NCBI RefSeq assembly: GCF_031846505.1
Contig: NZ_JAVRHP010000004.1
Coordinates: 1 to 64,000 of the forward strand
Direction of reading: 5' to 3'
Length of the DNA: 64,000 nt
Source: Autumnicola edwardsiae
GTDB lineage: Bacteria > Bacteroidota > Bacteroidia > Flavobacteriales > Flavobacteriaceae
The position numbers and the translations under genes are program-made. This document shows, piece by piece, positions 10,602 to 18,366 of this stretch (position 1 is the stretch's first letter; the number at the start of each line of letters is the position of its first letter). The notes under the pieces are model-generated. The model saw only the letters and a program-made list of their open reading frames with translations, searched no databases and was not told where the DNA came from.

Positions 10602-10631
10602 AAAATCCCGGTTTAGTCCGGGATTTTTTAT
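10602..10631 (+). terminator. Rho-independent terminator after tonB
   Basis: Perfect 10-bp stem AAAATCCCGG / CCGGGATTTT with a 6-base loop and a run of T. Confidence 0.88.
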
Positions 10632-10697
10632 TTTCAAAACCAGGACTCTTGGAAAAAATGTATATTTCGCCCGTGTAACCAATTTGCCCTCAAATCT

Positions 10698-12845
10698 ATG
10701 AAGTATAGGATACTTCTTTCGGTTCTACTTTTTACAAACTTTATATTCGGCCAGGAGAAACTTAACGATTCGGAAATTCCACCCGTTTTTCCCAAATGTG
10801 AAGCTGTGGATTTTCAGCAGCGGTCAAATTGTTTCCGCCTGGCCCTAAAGCGTTTTTTAGTCGAAAATATGGAAATTCCGCAGGTTGTTAAAGAAAACAA
10901 TTTTAGCGGTACCGTGGTAGTACTTTTCGAAGTAACCAAAGAAGGGGAATTTCATGTGCTTTATATAGATGCTGCTTACAATGAACTTAAGGAGGAGGTG
11001 GTTAAGGTGTTCGATGCGCTTCCGAAGATAAAACCCGCCACCTATAACGGCAAACCTACCTATATGCAGTTTAGGATGCCTATAAAAATTCCGTTGAACT
11101 TAAATGAAAATTTGACCATTGCGAGGCGAAAAAATAACCTGCGTGAAGATATTTTTGAGCAAGACCAAACCAGCGAAGGCTATTACGAGAATACGGAAAC
11201 GGATGATGTTACAGCCGAATATGATCTTATACAATCCGGGGAGTTTACAAAGCCACACCTTGAGAGCGAACTGAATATTCCTTTTTCTCATGAAATGTAT
11301 AGTAGGTTTGATGCCGAATTGAATAGGATTGGTACAAACACCCATACTTCATCTAAGCCGTTTCTATACGCTGAAGTAGCAAAATATTATGATTTTAAGG
11401 CAGAACAGGAAAAAATCCTGCAGAAGAGAAGAACCTGGTTGGGTAGAAAGATTTGGAATGAACATCTTGTTCAGTTTCAAACTGAGGATTACTGGTTTAC
11501 CATAGATTTTGGTTTGGACCTACAGCTCGGAAAGGATTTTCAGCAGGAAGATTATGAGTTTACTTATAATAATACCCGTATGGCCATTCTTAATGGAGGA
11601 TTGGGCGATAACTTGAATTTTTATGCGGTCGCTTACGAGAATCAGGGGCGATTTGCGGAATATTATAATGATTACGCTGAGTCCATAAGGCCAGATGGTG
11701 GCGACCCTGCAATTGTTCCCGGCCGGGGCATAGCAAAACCATTTATGAACGGAGGTTACGATTATCCGGTTGCAGAAGGTTATCTTTCCTATTCTCCCGG
11801 TAAATATTTCAACATCCAGTTAGGCCACGGAAAAAATTTTATTGGGGACGGTTATCGATCTCTGTTAATGAGTGATAATGCTTCTCCTTATCCTTATTTC
11901 AAATTAAGTACTACTTTCTGGAAATTGAAATATACCAATACCTGGATGTCATTAAGGGATGTGAGACCGGAAGTCACGGCAGATGGCTCCTTCAGAACAA
12001 AATTTATGGCTAACCATTATCTAAGTCTTAATCTAACCAAGAGGCTCAATATTGGCCTTTTTGAATCTGTCATCTGGCAGAATGATAATAACCGGGGCTT
12101 TGATGTAAACTATCTTAATCCTGTTATCTTCTACCGCGCTATAGAGTTTGCTACCGGCGCGCGTGGGGGAAATGCCCTTTTAGGGTTGACGGCAAAGTAC
12201 AAATGGACAGACAAGATTAATACCTATGGCCAGTGGGTTATAGATGAATTTTCTTCCGGAGATATTTTTGGGGGGTCCCAAAGCTGGAAAAATAAGCTTG
12301 GTTACCAATTAGGAATAAAATATTTTGATGCATTTAATATTCCTGATCTGCTTCTACAGGCCGAGTACAACCAGGTGCGGCCCTATACTTATTCCCATAA
12401 TTCTGAAGTGGTGCTTAACTATGGACATAACAATCAGTCTATGGCGCATTTGTGGGGGGCTAACTTCCGGGAAATTATAGCTATTGCCCGCTATAAAAAT
12501 GAGAGACTGTACGGCCATGCAAAGCTAATCTACGGTAAAAGAGGTTTTGATTTTAATAATGGAATAAATAACGCTTCGTATGGAGGTGATATTTATAGAA
12601 ATTACAATGAGAGACCTTTTGATGATGGAGTGGAGATTGGACAGGGGAATACAACCACTTCATTCTTTACAGAAGTTGAGGGAGGTTATATTATTAATCC
12701 TGCGACTAACTTGAAGTTATATGGAAAATTTATATACAGAAATTTTGATACACAGGTAAAAACACCTGCTTATTCTGATAATTCTACCACCTGGATCAAC
12801 TTTGGATTAAGAACAGATATCTTCAATTGGTACTATGATTATTAG
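10698..12845 (+). CDS. remB: RemB-like gliding protein: TonB-C-like domain plus outer-membrane barrel
   Basis: 715 residues with a signal peptide (MKYRILLSVLLFTNFIFG, cut near residue 18). Residues about 25-135 look like a TonB C-terminal domain: PPVFPKCE with Cys34 and Cys45, a V.F.V...GEF.V core, and a final MQFRMPIKIP. The remaining ~550 residues are a likely outer-membrane beta-barrel, rich in aromatics, with YGQWVIDEF and a terminal strand ending in FNWYYDY, in the style of Wzi/capsule-assembly barrels. Flavobacterial proteins of this size and layout are usually called gliding motility protein RemB, a mobile surface adhesin in F. johnsoniae. The RemB name rests on recalled family layout and is the less certain part. 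It lies directly after tonB but behind a terminator. Confidence 0.68.
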   Translation: MKYRILLSVLLFTNFIFGQEKLNDSEIPPVFPKCEAVDFQQRSNCFRLALKRFLVENMEIPQVVKENNFSGTVVVLFEVTKEGEFHVLYIDAAYNELKEEVVKVFDALPKIKPATYNGKPTYMQFRMPIKIPLNLNENLTIARRKNNLREDIFEQDQTSEGYYENTETDDVTAEYDLIQSGEFTKPHLESELNIPFSHEMYSRFDAELNRIGTNTHTSSKPFLYAEVAKYYDFKAEQEKILQKRRTWLGRKIWNEHLVQFQTEDYWFTIDFGLDLQLGKDFQQEDYEFTYNNTRMAILNGGLGDNLNFYAVAYENQGRFAEYYNDYAESIRPDGGDPAIVPGRGIAKPFMNGGYDYPVAEGYLSYSPGKYFNIQLGHGKNFIGDGYRSLLMSDNASPYPYFKLSTTFWKLKYTNTWMSLRDVRPEVTADGSFRTKFMANHYLSLNLTKRLNIGLFESVIWQNDNNRGFDVNYLNPVIFYRAIEFATGARGGNALLGLTAKYKWTDKINTYGQWVIDEFSSGDIFGGSQSWKNKLGYQLGIKYFDAFNIPDLLLQAEYNQVRPYTYSHNSEVVLNYGHNNQSMAHLWGANFREIIAIARYKNERLYGHAKLIYGKRGFDFNNGINNASYGGDIYRNYNERPFDDGVEIGQGNTTTSFFTEVEGGYIINPATNLKLYGKFIYRNFDTQVKTPAYSDNSTTWINFGLRTDIFNWYYDY

Positions 12846-12881
12846 GTAAGGTGGGGTCTTAAAATTAACAATTTTCGCCCC

Positions 12882-12911
12882 TTGTTAAAACCTAATTAAG
12901 GAGTATCTTTG
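12882..12911 (+). promoter_or_regulatory. Promoter of the ctaB-cox operon
   Basis: TTG at 12882-12884, 19 bases, TATCTTTG at 12904-12911: an exact match to the Bacteroidota promoter. The TTG at 12909 is part of this box and so is unlikely to be the start codon of ctaB. Confidence 0.8.
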
Positions 12912-12932
12912 CGGCAATTTAAAGAGGCCTTT

Positions 12933-13835
12933 TTGAGCGACACGCAAACACATACTTTCTCTACTTCAGTCTTATCCGATTTTAAGGAAATAACCAAGAT
13001 GCGACTGGCGATCAGCGTGGTGTTTTCCTCTGTGGCCGGATACTTTCTGGGTGCAGAAACCATAGACTTTGTTACTGTACTTTTGCTTGCAATAGGTGGG
13101 TATTTAATGGTTGGAGCATCTAATGCGTACAATCAGATTATTGAGCGCGATCTGGATGCTTTAATGGATCGTACCAAAAACAGGCCGGTGCCTGCGGGGC
13201 GAATGTCGGTTTCTACGGCTTTTACTATAGCCAGTATTTTCACACTTTTAGGCTTAATTGTTTTGTATATAATTAATCCCAGAACAGCAATGTTTGGTGC
13301 TATAAGTATTTTCCTTTATGTAAGTGTTTATACGCCATTAAAAACTAAAACTCCACTTTCGGTTTTTGTGGGAGCTTTTCCAGGTGCTATTCCTTTTATG
13401 CTAGGCTGGGTTGCTGCTACGGGAGCTTTTAGTATAGAACCTGGCACATTGTTCATGATTCAGTTCTTCTGGCAATTTCCGCATTTCTGGGCAATTGGCT
13501 GGTGGTTATATGATGATTATAAAAAAGGTGGATTTTTTATGCTCCCAACGGGCAAAAGAGACAGAGGAACGGCTGTTCAGGTGGTGCTTTACACCATTTG
13601 GACGATTTTAGTTTCATTAATTCCTGCTTTTGGGGTAACGGGAAGATTATATCTTACTCCGGTAGCCGCGGTAATTATTCTTTTCCTGGGATTGGGAATG
13701 CTTTATTATGCTTTAAAACTATACAAAGAAAAGACTGCAGAAGCGGCTAAAAAACTAATGTTTGCCAGCGTCTCTTACATTACTCTGCTTCAGATAATTT
13801 ATGTTTTGGATAAATTTATAAGACAATGGATTTAA
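12933..13835 (+). CDS. ctaB: Protoheme IX farnesyltransferase (heme O synthase)
   Basis: About 300 residues. The enzyme farnesylates protoheme IX to heme O for the terminal oxidase. It is a UbiA-type membrane prenyltransferase with about nine hydrophobic segments; the prenyl-diphosphate/Mg motif NQIIERDLDALMDRTKNRP is visible, and a second conserved loop contains WWLYDDYKKGGFFMLP. The frame is open from TTG at 12909, but that codon lies inside the -7 promoter box and would precede transcription; TTG at 12933 (MSDTQTHTFS...) is the more likely start. The gene overlaps the next gene by 10 bases and heads a respiratory oxidase operon. Confidence 0.93.
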   Translation: MSDTQTHTFSTSVLSDFKEITKMRLAISVVFSSVAGYFLGAETIDFVTVLLLAIGGYLMVGASNAYNQIIERDLDALMDRTKNRPVPAGRMSVSTAFTIASIFTLLGLIVLYIINPRTAMFGAISIFLYVSVYTPLKTKTPLSVFVGAFPGAIPFMLGWVAATGAFSIEPGTLFMIQFFWQFPHFWAIGWWLYDDYKKGGFFMLPTGKRDRGTAVQVVLYTIWTILVSLIPAFGVTGRLYLTPVAAVIILFLGLGMLYYALKLYKEKTAEAAKKLMFASVSYITLLQIIYVLDKFIRQWI

Positions 13836-14407
13836 CAGGAGGATCGGAAAAAAATAAGCGCGACAGAGCCAAGAAAATGATGCTCTGGTTTGGGATTATA
13901 AGTATGGTCATGACCTTTGCCGGGCTTACCAGTGCTTATGTTGTAAGTAAAACGCGCCCAGATTGGCTGGCAGAATTTGAATTGCCGGGTTCTTTCTTTT
14001 GGAGCACGGTTACCATCATCTTTAGTAGTATAACCTTTGCGCTCGCTAAAAGAAATATTGCCGCCGGAAACCGGAGAAATGGAGCGGCCTTATTAATTGG
14101 GACGCTGGTGCTGGCGATTCTTTTTGTGGTACTGCAATTTCGTGGATTTGCTGAAATATTTGAGCAGGGTTACTACTTTACAGGAAGTGAAAGTACTGTG
14201 ACAACTTCTTTTATTTATATCGTTGTATTGGCGCATCTTGTACACCTCGCTGCGGGACTTATTGTCCTTTTAGTAGTAATTTATAACCATTTTAAACAAC
14301 GCTACCATAGAGGGCAAATGCTTGGCATTGAGTTGGGTGTAACTTTCTGGCATTTTGTTGATTTCCTATGGATTTACCTGTTTTTGTTTTTATATTTCTT
14401 TAAATAA
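13826..14407 (+). CDS. Cytochrome c oxidase subunit III, short paralogue
   Basis: 193 residues with five hydrophobic segments, the short five-helix form of COX3 found in bacteria. Signature parts are MMLWFGIISMVMTFAGLTSAYVV, a QGYYFTGSE loop, VVLAHLVHLAAGL and the terminal GVTFWHFVDFLWIYLFLFLYFF. Subunit III is a structural subunit of haem-copper oxidase in the cytoplasmic membrane. It overlaps ctaB by 10 bases, and a second, longer subunit III gene follows. Subunits I and II are not in the window. Confidence 0.92.
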   Translation: MDLTGGSEKNKRDRAKKMMLWFGIISMVMTFAGLTSAYVVSKTRPDWLAEFELPGSFFWSTVTIIFSSITFALAKRNIAAGNRRNGAALLIGTLVLAILFVVLQFRGFAEIFEQGYYFTGSESTVTTSFIYIVVLAHLVHLAAGLIVLLVVIYNHFKQRYHRGQMLGIELGVTFWHFVDFLWIYLFLFLYFFK

Positions 14408-14417
14408 TAAAATTGCG

Positions 14418-14425
14418 TATTTTTG
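14418..14425 (+). promoter_or_regulatory. Possible -7 box before second subunit III gene
   Basis: TATTTTTG matches TAnnTTTG 27 bases before the ATG at 14453. I see no TTG at standard spacing, so it may be a weak internal promoter or chance. Confidence 0.3.
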
Positions 14426-14452
14426 CGCATCACTTAAACTTAAATTTCTTTT

Positions 14453-15433
14453 ATGGAAGCTTCTGTTGTAAGAACAGGCACCGAAGGTAAAACTTGGGGT
14501 GGTGGCAACCAGCCGCTAGGCGCCAGTTACGGAAAAATGATGATGTGGTTTTTCATCACTTCTGATGCCCTTACCTTTTCGGGTTTTTTGGCGGCTTACG
14601 GTTTTTCCCGCTTTAAATATGCCGATATTTGGCCTATTGCAGATGAGGTGTTTAACCACTTTCCATTTCTTCATGGCGTAGATGCTCCTATGTATTATGT
14701 GGCTCTAATGACTTTTATCCTTATCTTTTCCTCTGTTACTATGGTTCTGGCTGTAGATGCAGGGCACCAGTTAAAGAAGGCTAAAGTTACTTTTTACATG
14801 TTCCTGACTATTATAGGAGGAGTTATCTTCCTGGGCTCTCAGGCTTGGGAATGGTCAAACTTTATTTCGGGAGAATACGGTGCGGTGACTACCAGAGGGG
14901 GTAATATTCTCCAGTTTGTGGATAGTGAAGGCCATCGTGTAGCTTTAAGCGATTTTGCAGAAAAAAGATCTTCAGATAGGATAATGCATGAAGAAAATGA
15001 AGGAATTTGGTTTGAATCTGGCGTGGCACTCCCTTCTTATTCTATAGATGAGGTAATGACAGGCTTTGCTGCAAATGACGATCTTTATGTAAGGACAGGA
15101 GTTTTAAATGAAGATGGAGAGAAGACTATTCTTTCCAGACAAGAATCTTTGGAAAAACTTGAAACTCAAGGCGTAGGCGTGGTTGAAGGTGCTAATCTTA
15201 CCCGCAACGAATATGGACCACCGCTTTTTGCCGATTTCTTTTTCTTTATTACCGGTTTTCACGGCTTTCATGTGCTTTCAGGTGTTATAATAAATATTAT
15301 CATTTTCTTTAATGTTATCGTGGGAACCTATGAACGTCGCGGTAGTTATGAAATGGTAGAAAAAGTTGGTCTTTACTGGCACTTCGTAGATTTAGTTTGG
15401 GTATTTGTATTTACGTTCTTTTACCTGGTATAA
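14453..15433 (+). CDS. Cytochrome c oxidase subunit III, long form with soluble insertion
   Basis: 326 residues. The membrane core is COX3-like: MMMWFFITSDALTFSGFLAAY (29-49), two further helices to about residue 137, then FFFFITGFHGFHVLSGVIINI (262-282) and the terminal LYWHFVDLVWVFVFTFFYL. Between helices, residues about 143-255 form a hydrophilic insertion of roughly 110 residues that the five-helix paralogue next door lacks. The conserved FHGFHV motif and final WHFVD helix are intact, so the protein should still assemble. The insertion is expected to face one side of the membrane near the oxidase. Confidence 0.92.
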   Translation: MEASVVRTGTEGKTWGGGNQPLGASYGKMMMWFFITSDALTFSGFLAAYGFSRFKYADIWPIADEVFNHFPFLHGVDAPMYYVALMTFILIFSSVTMVLAVDAGHQLKKAKVTFYMFLTIIGGVIFLGSQAWEWSNFISGEYGAVTTRGGNILQFVDSEGHRVALSDFAEKRSSDRIMHEENEGIWFESGVALPSYSIDEVMTGFAANDDLYVRTGVLNEDGEKTILSRQESLEKLETQGVGVVEGANLTRNEYGPPLFADFFFFITGFHGFHVLSGVIINIIIFFNVIVGTYERRGSYEMVEKVGLYWHFVDLVWVFVFTFFYLV

Positions 15434-15453
15434 TTCTGAAGAAATAAAACATC

Positions 15454-15816
15454 ATGGCACACGATACTGCACACCATCACGAGTCTAACACCAAAAGAAT
15501 TTGGTCTGTTTTTATAATCTTATCTATAGTGACAATTGTAGAAGTTGTCTTAGGTATTATTAAACCTGAATTTTTAACAGATACCTATCTGGTAAATATG
15601 TCACTGCTCAACTGGATATTTATCATTCTTACACTATATAAAGCCTATCTCATTGCGTGGGCATTCATGCACCTTGAAGCAGAAAACAAATGGCTGCGCC
15701 GGGTAATAGTTTGGACAGCGATTTTCCTTATACTTTATTTGGTATTTATTCTTCTTAATGAAGGCTTCTACATTTATGAGGTCTATAATGAAGGTTTTGT
15801 ATCCTGGGACTTCTAG
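15454..15816 (+). CDS. Cytochrome c oxidase subunit IV family protein
   Basis: 120 residues with a short His-rich N-terminus (AHDTAHHHE) and three hydrophobic segments (about 18-36, 50-70, 85-107). Size, topology and the AWAFMHLEAENKWLRR segment match the small prokaryotic COX4/CtaF-type subunit of haem-copper oxidases, which stabilises the complex. It lies 20 bases after the long subunit III gene and is followed by a strong terminator. Confidence 0.88.
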   Translation: MAHDTAHHHESNTKRIWSVFIILSIVTIVEVVLGIIKPEFLTDTYLVNMSLLNWIFIILTLYKAYLIAWAFMHLEAENKWLRRVIVWTAIFLILYLVFILLNEGFYIYEVYNEGFVSWDF

Positions 15817-15834
15817 AAAAGTTAAATATATAGG

Positions 15835-15863
15835 AAAAGACGGTTTTATAAACCGTCTTTTTT
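15835..15863 (+). terminator. Rho-independent terminator after cox genes
   Basis: Perfect 12-bp stem AAAAGACGGTTT / AAACCGTCTTTT with a 3-base loop and T run. It splits the cox genes from the Sco group behind it. Confidence 0.9.
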
Positions 15864-15870
15864 ATTTTTG
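15863..15870 (+). promoter_or_regulatory. Possible -7 box of the Sco group
   Basis: TATTTTTG directly after the terminator and 19-25 bases before the likely ATG starts at 15883/15889. No clear -33 TTG because the terminator stem occupies that position. Confidence 0.45.
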
Positions 15871-15888
15871 CACTCCTTTGTAATGGAT

Positions 15889-16539
15889 ATGAAAAAGATT
15901 TTTATAGTGGGTGTGCTTTTTGCTTTGCCAATTGTTGCCTACCTTTTCTTTTCTTCAGGTAAAAACAATTTTGCCAGGCTACCGGTTGTAACTCCCAAGG
16001 TACAGCACATTTCTGGTCTGGAAAGTTTAACGGGTGAGAAAGTTGCTCTGGAAGATAACATAACTATTCTCGCTTTCTTTGGAAGTGACCTTCAGGAGAT
16101 TAAGGGGAATACGTTTAACCTCGATCAGGAAATATTAGATAAATACTATGAATTTGAGGATTTTCAATTTGTAATTCTTCTTCCTGAAGAAAGCAGGGAG
16201 AAAGCTGCTGAATTTGCGAAGGAATTCTCAGCGATAAGCCATTCAGAAGAATGGAAATTCCTTTTTGCTTCACCAAATGAAATTCAGGAGGTATTTAATA
16301 GTCTTGGATCGTCTTATCGTCTGGATGAAAATAACTTTTCTCCTTACGTGTTTATAATTGATAAAGATGCTGCTCTTCGTGGACGAAAGGATGATGAGGA
16401 TTATGGAACATTGTATGGATATGATTCCAGGTCTGTTGCCGAGCTAAATAATAAGATGAATGATGATGTAAAGGTGATATTGGCAGAATACAGGCTGGAA
16501 CTCAGAAAATATAATGAGGGGCAAACTGAAGAAGAATAA
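15889..16539 (+). CDS. Thioredoxin-fold Sco-like protein lacking the copper cysteines
   Basis: 216 residues from ATG 15889 (ATG 15883 is also possible; the frame's TTG at 15868 is inside a -7 box). An N-terminal membrane anchor (MKKIFIVGVLFALPIVAYLFF) is followed by an exported domain with Sco/thioredoxin-like order: a ITILAFFG strand at the place where Sco has its CxxxC, a helix, and a late YVFIIDKDAALRGRKDDED strand resembling the VDQEGYIRSR strand of the adjacent Sco. The site corresponding to CxxxC reads FFGSDLQEIKG, with no Cys. It is probably a non-catalytic Sco paralogue helping oxidase assembly; that role is inference from position and fold. Confidence 0.65.
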   Translation: MKKIFIVGVLFALPIVAYLFFSSGKNNFARLPVVTPKVQHISGLESLTGEKVALEDNITILAFFGSDLQEIKGNTFNLDQEILDKYYEFEDFQFVILLPEESREKAAEFAKEFSAISHSEEWKFLFASPNEIQEVFNSLGSSYRLDENNFSPYVFIIDKDAALRGRKDDEDYGTLYGYDSRSVAELNNKMNDDVKVILAEYRLELRKYNEGQTEEE

Positions 16540-16569
16540 TACTTCATCTTCAGAAAAAGACATTATAAA

Positions 16570-17301
16570 ATGAAAAATTATTCTTACATAGGAATTTCAC
16601 TGGTTATCCTGATTTTCGGGATCATTTTTGTTCCAAAAATAATTGACCGTGTTAGCGATAAAGAAACAGTTTCTTCAGACAGGCTAAGCAGAAGAGCTGA
16701 AGGTGCAGAAAACCCAGTTGAAGAAGAACTTTCCTATATCCTTATAAACGGAAAAAAGAGAAAGGCTCCCCAATTTGAACTTGTTAATCAGGATGGAGAT
16801 ACTATTTCTAATGAAGATTATAAGGGTAAAGTGTATGTGGCAGAATTCTTTTTCACAACCTGCCCTACAATTTGTCCGGTAATGAATAAAAATTTAATTG
16901 AAGTTCAAGAGGAATTTAAAGAGAGTGATTTTGGAATAGCTTCCATAAGTATAGATCCCGAACATGATTCTCCGCAGGTACTTAATGAATATGCAGAGAA
17001 TTATGGTATAACCGATCCAGACTGGCATTTTCTTACAGGAGATAAGGAACAAATCTATAGCCTCGCCAACGGCGGGTTTAATATCTACGCAGGGATTGAT
17101 GAAGCTGTGCCGGGTGGTTTTGCGCATTCTGGATTATTTGCACTTGTAGATCAGGAAGGTTATATAAGGTCGAGAATTGACAAATTTGGCAATCCGCTTA
17201 TTTATTACAGAGGTTCGGTGGAAAGGAATAAATCAATTACTGAAGGAGAAGAAGAGCCCCAGATTGATATTCTTATTGAAGATATAAAAAAATTGTTGTG
17301 A
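16570..17301 (+). CDS. SCO1/SenC family copper chaperone
   Basis: 243 residues, N-terminally anchored (about residues 5-22). The exported domain has the Sco copper site: CPTIC at 98-102 (CxxxC) and His186 in GGFAHSGLF, with FFFTTCPTICPVMNKNL and SISIDPEHDSPQVLNEYA as family signatures. Sco proteins deliver copper to, or reduce, the CuA site of cytochrome oxidase subunit II. It follows the degenerate paralogue by 30 bases and overlaps the DUF420 gene by 4 bases, consistent with one oxidase-assembly transcript. Confidence 0.95.
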   Translation: MKNYSYIGISLVILIFGIIFVPKIIDRVSDKETVSSDRLSRRAEGAENPVEEELSYILINGKKRKAPQFELVNQDGDTISNEDYKGKVYVAEFFFTTCPTICPVMNKNLIEVQEEFKESDFGIASISIDPEHDSPQVLNEYAENYGITDPDWHFLTGDKEQIYSLANGGFNIYAGIDEAVPGGFAHSGLFALVDQEGYIRSRIDKFGNPLIYYRGSVERNKSITEGEEEPQIDILIEDIKKLL

Positions 17302-17837
17302 GAAGGACCCTTTCAAGACGGGATAAAGTTGCTGTGCCCGTAATTATTGCATTATCTATTGTGGTGCCATTACTTGTTCTGGTGCTTATGCTACTACCAG
17401 AGCGTTATAACTTTTTAGCGATACAAGCAGGTAGTTTTCCGTTATTTCACGCTCTCTTAAACGGTTCTACAGCGATTTTATTAATGTTGGGCTATTTTTT
17501 TAATAGTATAAAGGAGTACAAGCTTCACCGCAACGTGATGATCATTGCTTTTTTCCTTTCAGCTATATTTCTTATAAGCTATGTGATATCCAAAATAAGT
17601 AATGATCCTGTTCCGTATGAAGGAGATGGTGTGCTTAGAAATATATACTTTTTTATTCTTATAAGTCATATCGTTTTATCTGCAATTATCGTCCCGCTGG
17701 TTTTGTTCACGATGTACAGGGGGCTTACGGGAGAATATGAAAAGCACGCGAAGATTGCCAGATGGACATTTCCTATCTGGTTTTATGTAGCAGTTACCGG
17801 AGTGTTGGTTTATATTTTTATGTTGCCTTATTACTAG
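17298..17837 (+). CDS. DUF420 family membrane protein
   Basis: 179 residues with GTG start in a GTGA overlap with the sco stop. Four or five hydrophobic segments are visible (17-36, 47-67, 78-97, 112-136, 150-175) with conserved-looking His residues in the membrane parts: FPLFHALLNGSTAILL, KLHRNVMIIAFFLSA, LISHIVLSAIIVPLVL and KHAKIARWTFPIWFYVAVTGVLVYIFM. This matches DUF420 proteins, which sit near cytochrome oxidase and haem A synthase genes; the His pattern resembles CtaA/CtaM-like oxidase assembly proteins. The exact role is not established. Confidence 0.88.
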   Translation: MRRTLSRRDKVAVPVIIALSIVVPLLVLVLMLLPERYNFLAIQAGSFPLFHALLNGSTAILLMLGYFFNSIKEYKLHRNVMIIAFFLSAIFLISYVISKISNDPVPYEGDGVLRNIYFFILISHIVLSAIIVPLVLFTMYRGLTGEYEKHAKIARWTFPIWFYVAVTGVLVYIFMLPYY

Positions 17838-17906
17838 AAAACTATTCTGTAATAATTGCTTTTCTATAGGCAGAGTTGTAATTTTATATAAGGTGTTAGA
17901 GAGGTC

Positions 17907-18131
17907 ATGATGAATAAAAAGGTTTTAATAATTATTGTTTTACTGCTTTTGCCCCTTTTTGCTGAAGCGCAGTGTTCTATGTGCAGGGCGGTACTGGAAA
18001 GTGAAGCCGATCAAAGTGCAGCAAAGGGCATTAACGACGGAATCCTTTATCTTATGGTTTTTCCGTATATCCTGATAGGCGGAATAGGATACTATATCTA
18101 CCGCTCCAGGAAAAAAGACCAATCTTCCTGA
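17907..18131 (+). CDS. Small exported CxxC membrane protein
   Basis: 74 residues. A signal peptide (MNKKVLIIIVLLLLPLFAEAQ, cleaved after AEA) is followed immediately by CSMCRAVLESE, then a transmembrane helix (GILYLMVFPYILIGGIGYYIY) and a short basic cytoplasmic tail. ATG at 17907 or 17910 may start it. Homologues of this layout usually sit at the end of flavobacterial sco-DUF420 groups. The CSMC pair could bind copper or haem or act in thiol exchange with Sco; this is inference from position and motif only. Confidence 0.65.
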   Translation: MMNKKVLIIIVLLLLPLFAEAQCSMCRAVLESEADQSAAKGINDGILYLMVFPYILIGGIGYYIYRSRKKDQSS

Positions 18132-18201
18132 CCTGATTTTATTTTCTGTTTTTAATTCTCAACTACCGCAAGGAATTTCGTCCTTTTTACCTATGGTATC
18201 T

Positions 18202-18354
18202 TCATTTCTTTAAAGCCCTGTTTATTTGTTTCAAAACTTCAGTTTTTTTAATGAAACTGTTTTTTTTAAGATTTTTGGCTCCTTCAGTGTAACTTTCCGG
18301 GACGTATGCAGTCTTATAACATGAAGCTGGTATTGTACTGCTTTTAATTTTCAT
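18202..18354 (-). CDS. Possible small basic protein (doubtful)
   Basis: A 50-codon frame from ATG 18354 encodes a Lys/Ser-rich peptide ending in an amphipathic VLKQINRALKK helix. It fills the 235-base gap between the oxidase-assembly group and the divergent ABC ATPase gene, and its start is only 12 bases from that gene's start. There is no recognisable family and no promoter match; AT-rich DNA makes Lys-rich frames by chance, so this is listed only because nothing else occupies the gap. Confidence 0.2.
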   Translation of the reverse strand: MKIKSSTIPASCYKTAYVPESYTEGAKNLKKNSFIKKTEVLKQINRALKK

Positions 18355-18366
18355 TTCGCTGTTATT

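Noticed and set aside
12909..12932. TTG at 12909 as the ctaB start
   Set aside because: Lies inside the -7 box TATCTTTG and would precede the transcription start.
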